DNA from: Membranipora membranacea
Taxonomy: Eukaryota; Bryozoa; Gymnolaemata; Cheilostomatida; Membraniporidae
Direction of reading: 5' to 3'
Assembly (NCBI GenBank): GCA_914767715.1
Contig: OU612067.1
Span: 23,970,162-24,034,161 of the forward strand
DNA: 64,000 nt
Positions 9,873 through 23,500 of the stretch are shown here, in pieces. Position 1 is the first letter of the stretch; each line of letters begins with the position of its first letter. The position numbers were made by a program, and so were the translations under genes. The notes below the pieces were generated by a model that saw only the letters and a program-made list of their open reading frames with translations, did not search any database and was not told the DNA's origin.

Positions 9873-12800
9873 TTAATCCGAGGATTCCAATATTCTGGAT
9901 TTTGAATAAGGCCGATAAGAGCTTGAACTGGTTGGAGTTTGATAAAGATTCGAGAGAGTTTTAATTTTTGATGTTGCCGTATGGCATGTTTTTTTTTTAG
10001 CAAAAGTGACCCTTATTAAAACGGACGCTGACGGAGAATGAAAAGCCGCAGAGGCAAACGGTTTGCTGATTCGAGATAAGCAGAAGTTGCTCCTCCTCAT
10101 GAGGTGAGTTAGAAGCAAATCTATTTTTTGATCTGAGCGAAAAAAAAGCGTGATACCCACCCTTGGTATTATTTTGAAAATTGCAAGTCAGCTTAATTAC
10201 CGCCCTATTAATCCGAGGATTCCAATATTCTGGATTTTGAATAAGGCCGATAAGAGCTTGAACTGGTTGGAGTTTGATAAAGATTCGAGAGAGTTTTAAT
10301 TTTTGATGTTGCCGTATGGCATGTTTTTTTTTTAGCAAAAGTGACCCTTATTAAAACGGACGCTGACGGAGAATGAAAAGCCGCAGAGGCAAACGGTTTG
10401 CTGATTCGAGATAAGCAGAAGTTGCTCCTCCTCATGAGGTGAGTTAGAAGCAAATCTATTTTTTGATCTGAGCGAAACAAAAGCGTGATACCCACCCTTG
10501 GTATTATTTTGAAAATTTCAAGTCAGCTTAATTACCGCCCTATTAATCCGAGGATTCCAATATTCTGGATTTTGAATAAGGCCGATAAGAGCTTGAACTG
10601 GTTGGAGTTTGATAAAGATTCGAGAGAGTTTTAATTTTTGATGTTGCCGTATGGCATGTTTTTTTTTTAGCAAAAGTGACCCTTATTAAAACGGACGCTG
10701 ACGGAGAATGAAAAGCCGCAGAGGCAAACGGTTTGCTGATTCGAGATAAGCAGAAGTTGCTCCTCCTCATGAGGTGAGTTAGAAGCAAATCTATTTTTTG
10801 ATCTGAGCGAAAAAAAAGCGTGATACCCACCCTTGGTATTTTTTTGAAAATTTCAAGTCAGCTTAATTACCGCCCTATTAATCCGAGGATTCCAATATTC
10901 TGGATTTTGAATAAGGCCGATAAGAGCTTGAACTGGTTGGAGTTTGATAAAGATTCGAGAGAGTTTTAATTTTTGATGTTGCCGTATGGCATTTTTTTTT
11001 TTAGCAAAAGTGACCCTTATTAAAACGGACGCTGACGGAGAATGAAAAGCCGCAGAGGCAAACGGTTTGCTGATTCGAGATAAGCAGAAGTTGCTCCTCC
11101 TCATGAGGTGAGTTAGAAGCAAATCTATTTTTTGATCTGAGCGAAAAAACAGCGTGATACCCACCCTTGGTATTCTTTTGAAAATTTCAAGTCAGCTTAA
11201 TTACCGCCCTATTAATCCGAGGATTCCAATATTCTGGATTTTGAATAAGGCCGATAAGAGCTTGAACTGGTTGGAGTTTGATAAAGATTCGAGAGAGTTT
11301 TAATTTTTGATGTTGCCGTATGGCATGTTTTTTTTTTAGCAAAAGTGACCCTTATTAAAACGGACGCTGACGGAGAATGAAAAGCCGCAGAGGCAAACGG
11401 TTTGCTGATTCGAGATAAGCAGAAGTTGCTCCTCCTCATGAGGTGAGTTAGAAGCAAATCTATTTTTTGATCTGAGCGAAAAAAAAGCGTGATACCCACC
11501 CTTGGTATTATTTTGAAAATTTCAAGTCAGCTTAATTACCGCCCTATTAATCCGAGGATTCCAATATTCTGGATTTTGAATAAGGCCGATAAGAGCTTGA
11601 ACTGGTTGGAGTTTGATAAAGATTCGAGAGAGTTTTAATTTTTGATGTTGCCGTATGGCATGTTTTTTTTTTAGCAAAAGTGACCCTTATTAAAACGGAC
11701 GCTGACGGAGAATGAAAAGCCGCAGAGGCAAACGGTTTGCTGATTCGAGATAAGCAGAAGTTGCTCCTCCTCATGAGGTGAGTTAGAAGCAAATCTATTT
11801 TTTGATCTGAGCGAAAAAAAAGCGTGATACCCACCCTTGGTATTATTTTGAAAATTTCAAGTCAGCTTAATTACCGCCCTATTAATCCGAGGATTCCAAT
11901 ATTCTGGATTTTGAATGAGGCCGATAAGAGCTTGAACTGGTTGGAGTTTGATAAAGATTCGAGAGAGTTTTAATTTTTGATGTTGCCGTATGGCATGTTT
12001 TTTTTTAGCAAAAGTGACCCTTATTAAAACGGACGCTGACGGAGAATGAAAAGCCGCAGAGGCAAACGGTTTGCTGATTCGAGATAAGCAGAAGTTGCTC
12101 CTCCTCATGAGGTGAGTTAGAAGCAAATCTATTTTTTGATCTGAGCGAAAAAAAAGCGTGATACCCACCCTTGGTATTATTTTGAAAATTTCAAGTCAGC
12201 TTAATTACCGCCCTATTAATCCGAGGATTCCAATATTCTGGATTTTGAATAAGGCCGATAAGAGCTTGAACTGGTTGGAGTTTGATAAAGATTCGAGAGA
12301 GTTTTAATTTTTGATGTTGCCGTATGGCATGTTTTTTTTTTAGCAAAAGTGACCCTTATTAAAACGGACGCTGACGGAGAATGAAAAGCCGCAGAGGCAA
12401 ACGGTTTGCAGATTCGAGATAAGCAGAAGTTGCTCCTCCTCATGAGGTGAGTTAGAAGCAAATCTATTTTTTGATCTGAGCGAAAAAAAAGCGTGATACC
12501 CACCCTTGGTATTATTTTGAAAATTTCAAGTCAGCTTAATTACCGCCCTATTAATCCGAGGATTCCAATATTCTGGATTTTGAATAAGGCCGATAAGAGC
12601 TTGAACTGGTTGGAGTTTGATAAAGATTCGAGAGAGTTTTAATTTTTGATGTTGCCGTATGGCATGTTTTTTTTTTAGCAAAAGTGACCCTTATTAAAAC
12701 GGACGCTGACGGAGAATGAAAAGCCGCAGAGGCAAACGGTTTGCTGATTCGAGATAAGCAGAAGTTGCTCCTCCTCATGAGGTGAGTTAGAAGCAAATCT

Positions 12801-15800
12801 ATTTTTTGATCTGAGCGAAAAAAAAGCGTGATACCCACCCTTGGTATTATTTTGAAAATTTCAAGTCAGCTTAATTACCGCCCTATTAATCCGAGGATTC
12901 CAATATTCTGGATTTTGAATAAGGCCGATAAGAGCTTGAACTGGTTGGAGTTTGATAAAGATTCGAGAGAGTTTTAATTTTTGATGTTGCCGTATGGCAT
13001 GTTTTTTTTTTAGCAAAAGTGACCCTTATTAAAACGGACGCTGACGGAGAATGAAAAGCCGCAGAGGCAAACGGTTTGCTGATTCGAGATAAGCAGAAGT
13101 TGCTCCTCCTCATGAGGTGAGTTAGAAGCAAATCTATTTTTTGATCTGAGCGAAAAAAAAGCGTGGTACCCACCCTTGGTATTATTTTGAAAATTTCAAG
13201 TCAGCTTAATTACCGCCCTATTAATCCGAGGATTCCAATATTCTGGATTTTGAATAAGGCCGATAAGAGCTTGAACTGGTTGGAGTTTGATAAAGATTCG
13301 AGAGAGTTTTAATTTTTGATGTTGCCGTATGGCATGTTTTTTTTTTAGCAAAAGTGACCCTTATTAAAACGGACGCTGACGGAGAATGAAAAGCCGCAGA
13401 GGCAAACGGTTTGCTGATTCGAGATAAGCAGAAGTTGCTCCTCCTCATGAGGTGAGTTAGAAGCAAATCTATTTTTTGATCTGAGCGAAAAAAAAGCGTG
13501 ATACCCACCCTTGGTATTATTTTGAAAATTTCAAGTCAGCTTAATTACCGCCCTATTAATCCGAGGATTCCAATATTCTGGATTTTGAATAAGGCCGATA
13601 AGAGCTTGAACTGGTTGGAGTTTGATAAAGATTCGAGCGAGTTTTAATTTTTGATGTTGCCGTATGGCATGTTTTTTTTTTAGCAAAAGTGACCCTTATT
13701 AAAACGGACGCTGACGGAGAATGAAAAGCCGCAGAGGCAAACGGTTTGCTGATTCGAGATAAGCAGAAGTTGCTCCTCCTCATGAGGTGAGTTAGAAGCA
13801 AATCTATTTTTTGATCTGAGCGAAAAAAAAGCGTGATACCCACCCTTGGTATTATTTTGAAAATTTCAAGTCAGCTTAATTACCGCCCTATTAATCCGAG
13901 GATTCCAATATTCTGGATTTTGAATGAGGCCGATAAGAGCTTGAACTGGTTGGAGTTTCATAGAGATTCGAGAGAGTTTTAATTTTTGATGTTGCCGTAT
14001 GGCATGTTTTTTTTTTAGCAAAAGTGACCCTTATTAAAACGGACGCTGACGGAGAATGAAAAGCCGCAGAGGCAAACGGTTTGCTGATTCGAGATAAGCA
14101 GAAGTTGCTCCTCCTCATGAGGTGAGTTAGAAGCAAATCTATTTTTTGATCTGAGCGAAAAAAAAGCGTGATACCCACCCTTGGTATTATTTTGAAAATT
14201 TCAAGTCAGCTTAATTACCGCCCTATTAATCCGAGGATTCCAATATTCTGGATTTTGAATAAGGCCGATAAGAGCTTGAAGTGGTTGGAGTTTGATAAAG
14301 ATTCGAGAGAGTTTTAATTTTTGATGTTGCCGTATGGCATGTTTTTTTTTTAGCAAAAGTGACCCTTATTAAAACGGACGCTGACGGAGAATGAAAAGCC
14401 GCAGAGGCAAACGGTTTGCTGATTCGAGATAAGCAGAAGTTGCTCCTCCTCATGAGGTGAGTTAGAAGCAAATCTATTTTTTGATCTGAGCGAAAAAAAA
14501 GCGTGATACCCACCCTTGGTATTATTTTGAAAATTTCAAGTCAGCTTAATTACCGCCCTATTAATCCGAGGATTCCAATATTCTGGATTTTGAATAAGGC
14601 CGATAAGAGCTTGAACTGGTTGGAGTTTGATAAAGATTCGAGAGAGTTTTAATTTTTGATGTTGCCGTATGGCATGTTTTTTTTTTAGCAAAAGTGACCC
14701 TTATTAAAACGGACGCTGACGGAGAATGAAAAGCCGCAGAGGCAAACGGTTTGCTGATTCGAGATAAGCAGAAGTTGCTCCTCCTCATGAGGTGAGTTAG
14801 AAGCAAATCTATTTTTTGATCTGAGCGAAAAAAAAGCGTGATACCCACCCTTGGTATTATTTTGAAAATTTCAAGTCAGCTTAATTACCGCCCTATTAAT
14901 CCGAGGATTCCAATATTCTGGATTTTGAATAAGGCCGATAAGAGCTTGAACTGGTTGGAGTTTGATAAAGATTCGAGAGAGTTTTAATTTTTGATGTTGC
15001 CGTATGGCATGTTTTTTTTTTAGCAAAAGTGACCCTTATTAAAACGGACGCTGACGGAGAATGAAAAGCCGCAGAGGCAAACGGTTTGCTGATTCGAGAT
15101 AAGCAGAAGTTGCTCCTCCTCATGAGGTGAGTTAGAAGCAAATCTATTTTTTGATCTGAGCGAAAAAAAAGCGTGATACCCACCCTTGGTATTATTTTGA
15201 AAATTTCAAGTCAGCTTAATTACCGCCCTATTAATCCGAGGATTCCAATATTCTGGATTTTGAATAAGGCCGATAAGAGCTTGAACTGGTTGGAGTTTGA
15301 AAAAGATTCGAGAGAGTTTTAATTTTTGATGTTGCCGTATGGCATGTTTTTTTTTTAGCAAAAGTGACCCTTATTAAAACGGACGCTGACGGAGAATGAA
15401 AAGCCGCAGAGGCAAACGGTTTGCTGATTCGAGATAAGCAGAAGTTGCTCCTCCTCATGAGGTGAGTTAGAAGCAAATCTATTTTTTGATCTGAGCGAAA
15501 AAAAAGCGTGATACCCACCCTTGGTATTATTTTGAAAATTTCAAGTCAGCTTAATTACCGCCCTATTAATCCGAGGATTCCAATATTCTGGATTTTGAAT
15601 AAGGCCGATAAGAGCTTGAACTGGTTGGAGTTTGATAAAGATTCGAGAGAGTTTTAATTTTTGATGTTGCCGTATGGCATGTTTTTTTTTTAGCAAAAGT
15701 GACCCTTATTAAAACGGACGCTGACGGAGAATGAAAAGCCGCAGAGGCAAACGGTTTGCTGATTCGAGATAAGCAGAAGTTGCTCCTCCTCATGAGGTGA

Positions 15801-16235
15801 GTTAGAAGCAAATCTATTTTTTGATCTGAGCGAAAAAAAAGCGTGATACCCACCCTTGGTATTATTTTGAAAATTTCAAGTCAGCTTAATTACCGCCCTA
15901 TTAATCCGAGGATTCCAATATTCTGGATTTTGAATAAGGCCGATAAGAGCTTGAACTGGTTGGAGTTTGATAAAGATTCGAGAGAGTTTTAATTTTTGAT
16001 GTTGCCGTATGGCATGTTTTTTTTTTAGCAAAAGTGACCCTTATTAAAACGGACGCTGACGGAGAATGAAAAGCCGCAGAGGCAAACGGTTTGCTGATTC
16101 GAGATAAGCAGAAGTTGCTCCTCCTCATGAGGTGAGTTAGAAGCAAATCTATTTTTTGATCTGAGCGAAAAAAAAGCGTGATACCCACCCTTGGTATTAT
16201 TTTGAAAATTTCAAGTCAGCTTAATTACCGCCCTA

Positions 16236-16570
16236 TTAATCCGAGGATTCCAATATTCTGGATTTTGAATAAGGCCGATAAGAGCTTGAACTGGTTGGAG
16301 TTTGATAAAGATTCGAGAGAGTTTTAATTTTTGATGTTGCCGTATGGCATGTTTTTTTTTTAGCAAAAGTGACCCTTATTAAAACGGACGCTGACGGAGA
16401 ATGAAAAGCCGCAGAGGCAAACGATTTGCTGATTCGAGATAAGCAGAAGTTGCTCCTCCTCATGAGGTGAGTTAGAAGCAAATCTATTTTTTGATCTGAG
16501 CGAAAAAAAAGCGTGATACCCACCCTTGGTATTATTTTGAAAATTTCAAGTCAGCTTAATTACCGCCCTA
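16236..16570. repeat. Monomer with broken GCAAAC dyad, first of a pair
   Basis: AACGGTTTG is changed to AACGATTTG at 16424. The same change appears only once more that I see, at 20445 in unit 20257-20591. The distance of 4021 is 12 monomers plus the 1-bp T11 insertion lying between them. Confidence 0.75.
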
Positions 16571-19251
16571 TTAATCCGAGGATTCCAATATTCTGGATTT
16601 TGAATAAGGCCGATAAGAGCTTGAACTGGTTGGAGTTTGATAAAGATTCGAGAGAGTTTTAATTTTTGATGTTGCCGTATGGCATGTTTTTTTTTTTAGC
16701 AAAAGTGACCCTTATTAAAACGGACGCTGACGGAGAATGAAAAGCCGCAGAGGCAAACGGTTTGCTGATTCGAGATAAGCAGAAGTTGCTCCTCCTCATG
16801 AGGTGAGTTAGAAGCAAATCTATTTTTTGATCTGAGCGAGAAAAAAGCGTGATACCCACCCTTGGTATTATTTTGAAAATTTCAAGTCAGCTTAATTACC
16901 GCCCTATTAATCCGAGGATTCCAATATTCTGGATTTTGAATAAGGCCGATAAGAGCTTGAACTGGTTGGAGTTTGATAAAGATTCGAGAGAGTTTTAATT
17001 TTTGATGTTGCCGTATGGCATGTTTTTTTTTTAGCAAAAGTGACCCTTATTAAAACGGACGCTGACGGAGAATGAAAAGCCGCAGAGGCAAACGGTTTGC
17101 TGATTCGAGATAAGCAGAAGTTGCTCCTCCTCATGAGGTGAGTTAGAAGCAAATCTATTTTTTGATCTGAGCGAAAAAAAAGCGTGATACCCACCCTTGG
17201 TATTATTTTGAAAATTTCAAGTCAGCTTAATTACCGCCCTATTAATCCGAGGATTCCAATATTCTGGAATTTGAATAAGGCCGATAAGAGCTTGAACTGG
17301 TTGGAGTTTGATAAAGATTCGAGAGAGTTTTAATTTTTGATGTTGCCGTATGGCATGTTTTTTTTTTAGCAAAAGTGACCCTTATTAAAACGGACGCTGA
17401 CGGAGAATGAAAAGCCGCAGAGGCAAACGGTTTGCTGATTCGAGATAAGCAGAAGTTGCTCCTCCTCATGAGGTGAGTTAGAAGCAAATCTATTTTTTGA
17501 TCTGAGCGAAAAAAAAGCGTGATACCCACCCTTGGTATTATTTTGAAAATTTCAAGTCAGCTTAATTACCGCCCTATTAATCCGAGGATTCCAATATTCT
17601 GGATTTTGAATAAGGCCGATAAGAGCTTGAACTGGTTGGAGTTTGATAAAGATTCGAGAGAGTTTTAATTTTTGATGTTGCCGTATGGCATGTTTTTTTT
17701 TTAGCAAAAGTGACCCTTATTAAAACGGACGCTGACGGAGAATGAAAAGCCGCAGAGGCAAACGGTTTGCTGATTCGAGATAAGCAGAAGTTGCTCCTCC
17801 TCATGAGGTGAGTTAGAAGCAAATCTATTTTTTGATCTGAGCGAAAAAAAAGCGTGATACCCACCCTTGGTATTATTTTGAAAATTTCAAGTCAGCTTAA
17901 TTACCGCCCTATTAATCCGAGGATTCCAATATTCTGGATTTTGAATAAGGCCGATAAGAGCTTGAACTGGTTGGAGTTTGATAAAGATTCGAGAGAGCTT
18001 TAATTTTTGATGTTGCCGTATGGCATGTTTTTTTTTTAGCAAAAGTGACCCTTATTAAAACGGACGCTGACGGAGAATGAAAAGCCGCAGAGGCAAACGG
18101 TTTGCTGATTCGAGATAAGCAGAAGTTGCTCCTCCTCATGAGGTGAGTTAGAAGCAAATCTATTTTTTGATCTGAGCGAAAAAAAAGCGTGATACCCACC
18201 CTTGGTATTATTTTGAAAATTTCAAGTCAGCTTAATTACCGCCCTATTAATCCGAGGATTCCAATATTCTGGATTTTGAATAAGGCCGATAAGAGCTTGA
18301 ACTGGTTGGAGTTTGATAAAGATTCGAGAGAGTTTTAATTTTTGATGTTGCCGTATGGCATGTTTTTTTTTTAGCAAAAGTGACCCTTATTAAAACGGAC
18401 GCTGACGGAGAATGAAAAGCCGCAGAGGCAAACGGTTTGCTGATTCGAGATAAGCAGAAGTTGCTCCTCCTCATGAGGTGAGTTAGAAGCAAATCTATTT
18501 TTTGATCTGAGCGAAAAAAAAGCGTGATACCCACCCTTGGTATTATTTTGAAAATTTCAAGTCAGCTTAATTACCGCCCTATTAATCCGAGGATTCCAAT
18601 ATTCTGGATTTTGAATAAGGCCGATAAGAGCTTGAACTGGTTGGAGTTTGATAAAGATTCGAGAGAGTTTTAATTTTTGATGTTGCCGTATGGCATGTTT
18701 TTTTTTTAGCAAAAGTGACCCTTATTAAAACGGACGCTGACGGAGAATGAAAAGCCGCAGAGGCAAACGGTTTGCTGATTCGAGATAAGCAGAAGTTGCT
18801 CCTCCTCATGAGGTGAGTTAGAAGCAAATCTATTTTTTGATCTGAGCGAAAAAAAAGCGTGATACCCACCCTTGGTATTATTTTGAAAATTTCAAGTCAG
18901 CTTAATTACCGCCCTATTAATCCGAGGATTCCAATATTCTGGATTTTGAATAAGGCCGATAAGAGCTTGAACTGGTTGGAGTTTGATAAAGATTCGAGAG
19001 AGTTTTAATTTTTGATGTTGCCGTATGGCATGTTTTTTTTTTAGCAAAAGTGACCCTTATTAAAACGGACGCTGACGGAGAATGAAAAGCCGCAGAGGCA
19101 AACGGTTTGCTGATTCGAGATAAGCAGAAGTTGCTCCTCCTCATGAGGTGAGTTAGAAGCAAATCTATTTTTTGATCTGAGCGAAAAAAAAGCGTGATAC
19201 CCACCCTTGGTATTATTTTGAAAATTTCAAGTCAGCTTAATTACCGCCCTA

Positions 19252-20256
19252 TTAATCCGAGGATTCCAATATTCTGGATTTTGAACGAGGCCGATAAGAG
19301 CTTGAACTGGTTGGAGTTTGATAAAGATTCGAGAGAGTTTTAATTTTTGATGTTGCCGTATGGCATGTTTTTTTTTTAGCAAAAGTGACCCTTATTAAAA
19401 CGGACGCTGACGGAGAATTAAAAGCCGCAGAGGCAAACGGTTTGCTGATTCGAGATAAGCAGAAGTTGCTCCTCCTCATGAGGTGAGTTAGAAGCAAATC
19501 TATTTTTTGATCTGAGCGAAAAAAAAGCGTGATACCCACCCTTGGTATTATTTTGAAAATTTCAAGTCAGCTTAATTACCGCCCTATTAATCCGAGGATT
19601 CCAATATTCTGGATTTTGAATAAGGCCGATAAGAGCTTGAACTGGTTGGAGTTTGATAAAGATTCGAGAGAGTTTTAATTTTTGATGTTGCCGTATGGCA
19701 TGTTTTTTTTTTAGCAAAAGTGACCCTAATTAAAACGGACGCTGACGGAGAATGAAAAGCCGCAGAGGCAAACGGTTTGCTGATTCGAGATAAGCAGAAG
19801 TTGCTCCTCCTCATGAGGTGAGTTAGAAGCAAATCTATTTTTTGATCTGAGCGAAAAAAAAGCGTGATACCCACCCTTGGTATTATTTTGAAAATTTCAA
19901 GTCAGCTTAATTACCGCCCTATTAATCCGATGATTCCAATATTCTGGATTTTGAATAAGGCCGATAAGAGCTTGAACTGGTTGGAGTTTGATAAAGATTC
20001 GAGAGAGTTTTAATTTTTGATGTTGCCGTATGGCATGTTTTTTTTTTAGCAAAAGTGACCCTTATTAAAACGGACGCTGACGGAGAATGAAAAGCCGCAG
20101 AGGCAAACGGTTTGCTGATTCGAGATGAGCAGAAGTTGCTCCTCCTCATGAGGTGAGTTAGAAGCAAATCTATTTTTTGATCTGAGCGAAAAAAAAGCGT
20201 GATACCCACCCTTGGTATTATTTTGAAAATTTCAAGTCAGCTTAATTACCGCCCTA
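19252..20256. repeat. Three-monomer variant haplotype, copy A
   Basis: Three adjacent units carry linked rare variants. Unit 1 has GAGG for AAGG (19287) and GAATTA for GAATGA (19419). Unit 2 has CCCTAATT for CCCTTATT (19728). Unit 3 has GATGATTCC for GAGGATTCC (19931) and GATGAGC for GATAAGC (20127). All five recur in the same order 9381 bases to the right (28 monomers plus 1). Unit 1 also has a private T-to-C at 19286, absent from copy B, so copy A has changed since the duplication or copy B was corrected. Confidence 0.9.
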
Positions 20257-20591
20257 TTAATCCGAGGATTCCAATATTCTGGATTTTGAATAAGGCCGAT
20301 AAGAGCTTGAACTGGTTGGAGTTTGATAAAGATTCGAGAGAGTTTTAATTTTTGATGTTGCCGTATGGCATGTTTTTTTTTTAGCAAAAGTGACCCTTAT
20401 TAAAACGGACGCTGACGGAGAATGAAAAGCCGCAGAGGCAAACGATTTGCTGATTCGAGATAAGCAGAAGTTGCTCCTCCTCATGAGGTGAGTTAGAAGC
20501 AAATCTATTTTTTGATCTGAGCGAAAAAAAAGCGTGATACCCACCCTTGGTATTATTTTGAAAATTTCAAGTCAGCTTAATTACCGCCCTA
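20257..20591. repeat. Monomer with broken GCAAAC dyad, second of a pair
   Basis: It has the same G-to-A change (20445) as the unit 12 monomers to the left. It directly follows the three-unit haplotype at 19252-20256. Confidence 0.75.
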
Positions 20592-23500
20592 TTAATCCGA
20601 GGATTCCAATATTCTGGATTTTGAATGAGGCCGATAAGAGCTTGAACTGGTTGGAGTTTGATAAAGATTCGAGAGAGTTTTAATTTTTGATGTTGCCGTA
20701 TGGCATGTTTTTTTTTTAGCAAAAGTGACCCTTATTAAAACGGACGCTGACGGAGAATGAAAAGCCGCAGAGGCAAACGGTTTGCTGATTCGAGATAAGC
20801 AGAAGTTGCTCCTCCTCATGAGGTGAGTTAGAAGCAAATCTATTTTTTGATCTGAGCGAAAAAAAAGCGTGATACCCACCCTTGGTATTATTTTGAAAAT
20901 TTCAAGTCAGCTTAATTACCGCCCTATTAATCCGAGGATTCCAATATTCTGGATTTTGAATAAGGCCGATAAGAGCTTGAACTGGTTGGAGTTTGATAAA
21001 GATTCGAGAGAGTTTTAATTTTTGATGTTGCCGTATGGCATGTTTTTTTTTTAGCAAAAGTGACCCTTATTAAAACGGACGCTGACGGAGAATGAAAAGC
21101 CGCAGAGGCAAACGGTTTGCTGATTCGAGATAAGCAGAAGTTGCTCCTCCTCATGAGGTGAGTTAGAAGCAAATCTATTTTTTGATCTGAGCGAAAAAAA
21201 AGCGTGATACCCACCCTTGGTATTATTTTGAAAATTTCAAGTCAGCTTAATTACCGCCCTATTAATCCGAGGATTCCAATATTCTGGATTTTGAATAAGG
21301 CCGATAAGAGCTTGAACTGGTTGGAGTTTGATAAAGATTCGAGAGAGTTTTAATTTTTGATGTTGCCGTATGGCATGTTTTTTTTTTAGCAAAAGTGACC
21401 CTTATTAAAACGGACGCTGACGGAGAATGAAAAGCCGCAGAGGCAAACGGTTTGCTGATTCGAGATAAGCAGAAGTTGCTCCTCCTCATGAGGTGAGTTA
21501 GAAGCAAATCTATTTTTTGATCTGAGCGAAAAAAAAGCGTGATACCCACCCTTGGTATTATTTTGAAAATTTCAAGTCAGCTTAATTACCGCCCTATTAA
21601 TCCGAGGATTCCAATATTCTGGATTTTGAATAAGGCCGATAAGAGCTTGAACTGGTTGGAGTTTGATAAAGATTCGAGAGAGTTTTAATTTTTGATGTTG
21701 CCGTATGGCATGTTTTTTTTTTTTAGCAAAAGTGACCCTTATTAAAACGGACGCTGACGGAGAATGAAAAGCCGCAGAGGCAAACGGTTTGCTGATTCGA
21801 GATAAGCAGAAGTTGCTCCTCCTCATGAGGTGAGTTAGAAGCAAATCTATTTTTTGATCTGAGCGAAAAAAAAGCGTGATACCCACCCTTGGTATTATTT
21901 TGAAAATTTCAAGTCAGCTTAATTACCGCCCTATTAATCCGAGGATTCCAATATTCTGGATTTTGAATAAGGCCGATAAGAGCTTGAACTGGTTGGAGTT
22001 TGATAAAGATTCGAGAGAGTTTTAATTTTTGATGTTGCCGTATGGCATGTTTTTTTTTTAGCAAAAGTGACCCTTATTAAAACGGACGCTGACGGAGAAT
22101 GAAAAGCCGCAGAGGCAAACGGTTTGCTGATTCGAGATAAGCAGAAGTTGCTCCTCCTCATGAGGTGAGTTAGAAGCAAATCTATTTTTTGATCTGAGCG
22201 AAAAAAAAGCGTGATACCCACCCTTGGTATTATTTTGAAAATTTCAAGTCAGCTTAATTACCGCCCTATTAATCCGAGGATTCCAATATTCTGGATTTTG
22301 AATAAGGCCGATAAGAGCTTGAACTGGTTGGAGTTTGATAAAGATTCGAGAGAGTTTTAATTTTTGATGTTGCCGTATGGCATGTTTTTTTTTTAGCAAA
22401 AGTGACCCTTATTAAAACGGACGCTGACGGAGAATGAAAAGCCGCAGAGGCAAACGGTTTGCTGATTCGAGATAAGCAGAAGTTGCTCCTCCTCATGAGG
22501 TGAGTTAGAAGCAAATCTATTTTTTGATCTGAGCGAAAAAAAAGCGTGATACCCACCCTTGGTATTATTTTGAAAATTTCAAGTCAGCTTAATTACAGCC
22601 CTATTAATCCGAGGATTCCAATATTCTGGATTTTGAATAAGGCCGATAAGAGCTTGAACTGGTTGGAGTTTGATAAAGATTCGAGAGAGTTTTAATTTTT
22701 GATGTTGCCGTATGGCATGTTTTTTTTTTAGCAAAAGTGACCCTTATTAAAACGGACGCTGACGGAGAATGAAAAGCCGCAGAGGCAAACGGTTTGCTGA
22801 TTCGAGATAAGCAGAAGTTGCTCCTCCTCATGAGGTGAGTTAGAAGCAAATCTATTTTTTGATCTGAGCGAAAAAAAAGCGTGATACCCACCCTTGGTAT
22901 TATTTTGAAAACTTCAAGTCAGCTTAATTAACGCCCTATTAATCCGAGGATTCCAATATTCTGGATTTTGAATGAGGCCGATAAGAGCTTGAACTGGTTG
23001 GAGTTTGATAAAGATTCGAGAGAGTTTTAATTTTTGATGTTGCCGTATGGCATGTTTTTTTTTTAGCAAAAGTGACCCTTATTAAAACGGACGCTGACGG
23101 AGAATGAAAAGCCGCAGAGGCAAACGGTTTGCTGATTCGAGATAAGCAGAAGTTGCTCCTCCTCATGAGGTGAGTTAGAAGCAAATCTATTTTTTGATCT
23201 GAGCGAAAAAAAAGGGTGATACCCACCCTTGGTATTATTTTGAAAATTTCAAGTCAGCTTAATTACCGCCCTATTAATCCGAGGATTCCAATATTCTGGA
23301 TTTTGAATAAGGCCGATAAGAGCTTGAACTGGTTGGAGTTTGATAAAGATTCGAGAGAGTTTTAATTTTTGATGTTGCCGTATGGCATGTTTTTTTTTTA
23401 GCAAAAGTGACCCTTATTAAAACGGACGCTGACGGAGAATGAAAAGCCGTAGAGGCAAACGGTTTGCTGATTCGAGATAAGCAGAAGTTGCTCCTCCTCA

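Noticed and set aside
9997-10338. Minus-strand frames of 108-113 codons here and at 42510-42836
   Set aside because: They are alternative frames over the same monomer, opened by private substitutions such as the one near 10184. They do not recur as a class.
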